Below the pieces are notes generated by a model that made no database searches, was not told where the DNA came from, and saw nothing but the letters and a program-made list of their open reading frames with translations. Source: Chamaecyparis obtusa (taxonomy: Eukaryota; Streptophyta; Pinopsida; Cupressales; Cupressaceae). Taken from it: a stretch of 64,000 bases of DNA. Below are positions 61,416-64,000 of the stretch, one piece after another. A program made the translations under genes and the position numbers. The DNA lies in contig BSBK01000764.1 of the NCBI GenBank assembly GCA_027943335.1, positions 841,001 to 905,000 of the forward strand, read 5' to 3'. The first letter of the stretch is position 1. Each line of letters opens with the position of its first letter.

Positions 61416-61433
61416 TGGTGCCCACCGTGGGGC
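61416..61433 (+). other. Primer-binding site of T4, tRNA-Lys type
   Basis: TGGTGCCCACCGTGGGGC, three T after the LTR end. Confidence 0.85.
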
Positions 61434-63647
61434 AGAAAATCTGATTTCTGGCCTCATTATCTTTTTTTTCTAACAGGAATTTAAGCTCTGTCATGCGTCC
61501 GTACTGTCTGTGTACGGATTCTCACGTGAGAATCCAGAGCACCCCACATGAGGTTTCGCTCCCTATAGCACTCTCTCGCGTGAGCTTTTCCATCATTGCG
61601 CGGCACCCTGCACTTTCTCGCGTGAGCCGTTGTTCTTGCTCGCGTGAGCTGTCGTAAATTCTCACGCGGGCTTGTGATTTCTCGCGCAAGGTTTGGCACC
61701 TTCTCGCGCGAGGTTTGGCATCTTCTCGCACCAGGTTTGACACCTTCTCGCGTGGCCCTCTTATTGTCTCGCATGAAATTCTGTGACAGACAGAGACTAT
61801 AATTCTAGATTTGCTAGTTTTGTTTGCTGTTTTTAATTTTTTGAAATTTTTGAAAATTTCAGCGTTTTTCAAATCCGTGCCTCTAGAAAATAGGCACCCA
61901 TTTTTTTTTGAAATTTTCACAAATGGTATCAAAAGTTAAGTGTGATATATTGTTGGAAAGGTCTTTCTGAGCCTAATCCAACCATGCTGGTTTCATTCTC
62001 AAATTTTACCATTTGATGAGCTATTTTTCTTGCAGATTATCTAATTTTTTATTTTGCTAACCTTGTGGGTCTAACAAGTTCTTTTGAAGGTGTTCTTGCT
62101 TTCATGGAAAATGCTTAAAACAAAGCGTTGGACTCAAGGTACCTTGTTCCATCTCTAAAACATTTGGACTTTGGGATTAAAATTGAACCTCTCATGTGTT
62201 TGGCTTGAGTGTTTACATGCTTTCATAGAATACATTTCAATTGATGCTCTTAATGGAAAATGAATGAACATAGATTTGTTTTTACAAGTTTGTGTTTAAG
62301 TGATTGCTTGTGTTTAAACATTAAGTAATTCTTGGTTCCAATATCAAAAAAATCTCATTGAGTAATCTAGGGCATGGATTCATTCCTAGTTTACATGAAG
62401 AGTTAAATGCACCACTTTGTGGACTCACTTCATGTTTACTTGGAAAGTTAAATATTCCATGATTCAAACCCTTTTGCACTTATGAGTAGTATTGATTAGC
62501 TGTCTTAGATTACTTGTGATTGATCTAGATTGCTATCTTGGGTTATTGGACTCGCTAATCCGCCGGCCCCTCATTTTCGCCCTGTGGTTGCAATCTCAGC
62601 GCCACATTAAAGGGGAGGGGTCTATAGAAAAGAAGCGTTAATTGTTCCACTAGGAAACCCTTTTGTGATTTTTGGAACTCACTTGTTTTCTAGGTTGTGG
62701 ACTCATTTGTAGCTTGTGTGAGGTGTTAAGTGTTCCACCTTGTGGACTCACCTCATATTTGCTTTAAGCGTTAAGTGTTCCACCTTTAGTGCTTTTCAAT
62801 ACTTTTTGATAGAGAATTACTTACTTTTTCATTTCTAGAAGGCCTGCTTGGGGATTTCATCACTTCAAGGGACGACCTTAACTCCAGTGTTCCGGCGGAG
62901 TATAAATATTGGGAGGTGAATCCAAAGACACCTCTCTTGGGAATGAGTTAGATTTCACTCTTGGCTAAGCCTCAAAGAACTTTATACCTTTGAGAAGTGA
63001 AGGAGGAGATTTGGGTTACCGTCTCCCCCTGGTTGTGTGATTTCAGATTCTTCTCATCTACGGATTTGTGCCTCACGTACCTTGCGTATATCGAGGACAC
63101 CCTTTAGAAAAGCCATGTATATCCTTGTAGATAACTTGTTAGGATGTTGTTGTGTTTTAAGTGCCTGCTAAAACATTTTCAAGAACATACACAAGTAGAG
63201 TCCTTAGGGAGTAGAAATACTAAGTCACTATTCTTGTTCATGCGCAAGGTTGCTTTGTCCCTTGCCCATTGCTTGAAGACTATTTGCTTGAACTCCTTGA
63301 TTACTGTCTTATGTGCTTGATCAATGACATAAATCTGATTTGCCTTTTTTTCCGTGATCTATTTTTCTATTTTCCTATCGTTCACCGTCAGAAATTGGTT
63401 GTCTCGAGTTAGGAATCAATCGATCTTCGCTTTGACTCGTATTGTCTCTCATTAGTCTACCTTATCTCATTGTGCTTTTGTACCTCATGTTGCGATAGTC
63501 TTATCTCGACTGTTCTAGCCATCTCTTTTTGACAATTCGTACTAGGTTCATCTTGCATCTTGGCTGTTCTAGCCATTTATCTCCTTTCGTTATCTTTGAG
63601 ACAGAGTCTAGCTTTATCTCGAATCTTTGCTCGTTACATCTTTGTTT
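61434..63647 (+). promoter_or_regulatory. 5' leader of T4 (non-coding)
   Basis: Directly after the primer site lies a CG-rich repeat cluster (61500-61790). At 62500-62810 it matches the T1 leader closely, including GGACTCGCTAATCCGCCGGC, and carries repeated GTTAAGTGTTCCAC with the stem-loop TCCAC-CTT-GTGGA (62734-62746). At 63236-63290 it has the block shared with T1 and T3 (ttcatgcgcaaggttgct). No ORF is convincing. Confidence 0.7.
61550..61790. repeat. Diverged CTCGCG-repeat cluster in the T4 leader
   Basis: About nine copies of tctcgcg(t/c)gag or variants, several followed by gtttggcacc, at spacings near 21-25 bp in the second half. The high CpG content is unlike the rest of the window. 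ORFs crossing it on the minus strand are side effects of the repeat. Confidence 0.75.
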
Positions 63648-64000
63648 ATGACTATCATGACTCAAAGTGGCAAGACTTATCCCATTCAGAATGCTGATCA
63701 AGATCAAATTAAACCTCATAATCAAGACATAGGTCATCCTAAATTTGTTATGAAATCTAAACTTTGTGAGAGATCCTCACATTCCTCCTCGTTCCAAGAG
63801 TATTACAATCCATTGTTTCAGATACAATCTAACTTATTATTTCAAGAATATCATAACCCATTGTTTGAAGACCAGCAAGAATTTGAAGGGTCACTTTCTA
63901 AAATCAAACCTATTGATTCTTTTGAACCTATCAACTCTGTCACGATCTCTCATAATACTACCAACAAGATGGGAGATCCAAAACCTTCAAAGTTGGTTTT
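63648..64000 (+). CDS. First ORF of T4, 5' part, unrecognised
   Basis: Open from ATG 63648 (MTIMTQSGKTYPIQ) to the window edge, 117 codons. It lies where gag should start, about 2.2 kb after the primer site. The residues seen are polar, with a duplicated motif around FQEYYNPLF and FQEYHNPLF. There is no match to the Gag starts of T1, T2 or T3, but N termini of Tat Gags vary widely. It is either Gag or an extra upstream ORF as known in Ogre elements. Confidence 0.55.
   Translation, partial: MTIMTQSGKTYPIQNADQDQIKPHNQDIGHPKFVMKSKLCERSSHSSSFQEYYNPLFQIQSNLLFQEYHNPLFEDQQEFEGSLSKIKPIDSFEPINSVTISHNTTNKMGDPKPSKLV

Larger units (their letters stand above)
60387..64000 (+). mobile_element. T4: 5' part of a Ty3/Tat element inserted in the satellite
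   Basis: LTR start TGTAATACCCC, LTR end CA at 61412, Lys-type primer site, leader sharing blocks with T1, and an ORF that runs off the window. It interrupts the satellite after cccat (60382-60386), the expected target duplication; the right copy is outside. Confidence 0.88.

Noticed and set aside
61481..61932. Overlapping Arg/Thr-rich minus-strand ORFs
   Set aside because: Produced by the CTCGCG repeat cluster in the T4 leader; no codon-level conservation visible.

Overview
The window is repeat-dense plant nuclear DNA. Low GC, Tat-lineage Ty3 elements, Copia-type LTRs with an initiator-Met primer site and a nested repeat architecture point to a plant with a large, transposon-filled genome. 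The species cannot be fixed from sequence alone. I see no host gene, no tRNA or rRNA gene and no CRISPR. Element names T1-T4, C1 and X1 are mine.

Layout. (1) 1-11966, minus strand: T1, a Ty3/Tat-like retrotransposon with a long intact pol, gag, a 2.9 kb leader, a Lys-type primer-binding site and its 5' LTR; its 3' LTR lies left of the window. (2) 11967-13784: decayed Copia-like remnant with a 42-bp minisatellite. (3) 13785-21584, minus: T2, a complete but non-autonomous Tat-type element with LTRs, gag and protease and no RT or integrase. (4) 21585-24460: AT-rich sequence with diverged tandem repeats. (5) 24461-~25250: LTR fragment related to T2. (6) ~25294-34255: X1, a 9-kb candidate cut-and-paste DNA transposon. 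It carries a seven-exon plus-strand gene, a convergent minus-strand transposase gene and a 358-bp tandem array between them. (7) 34256-34720: AT repeats and unique sequence. (8) 34721-36567 and 59102-60386: two halves of a 160-bp satellite whose monomer is two overlapping long palindromes. The array is split by C1. (9) 36568-59101: C1, a Copia-type LTR element lacking a recognisable pol. (10) 44522-58773: T3, a complete decayed Tat element inserted in the 3' LTR of C1, with a perfect 5-bp target duplication. (11) 60387-64000: T4, the 5' part of another Tat element, inserted in the satellite.

Order of events: satellite first, then C1 into the satellite, then T3 into the C1 LTR; T4 entered the satellite separately. 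C1 and T4 sit at the same nucleotide position of the satellite monomer.

Within the Tat elements the parts fit one life cycle: LTR promoter, tRNA-primed reverse transcription, Gag, then protease, RT, archaeal-type RNase H and integrase. Leader blocks and a 3' hairpin motif are shared between copies with otherwise different LTRs, which suggests conserved RNA signals. X1 is the strongest candidate for an undescribed system. Most of its nonsense codons, and many in C1 and T3, can be explained by C-to-T change at CAG or CGA, as expected of methylated transposon DNA.
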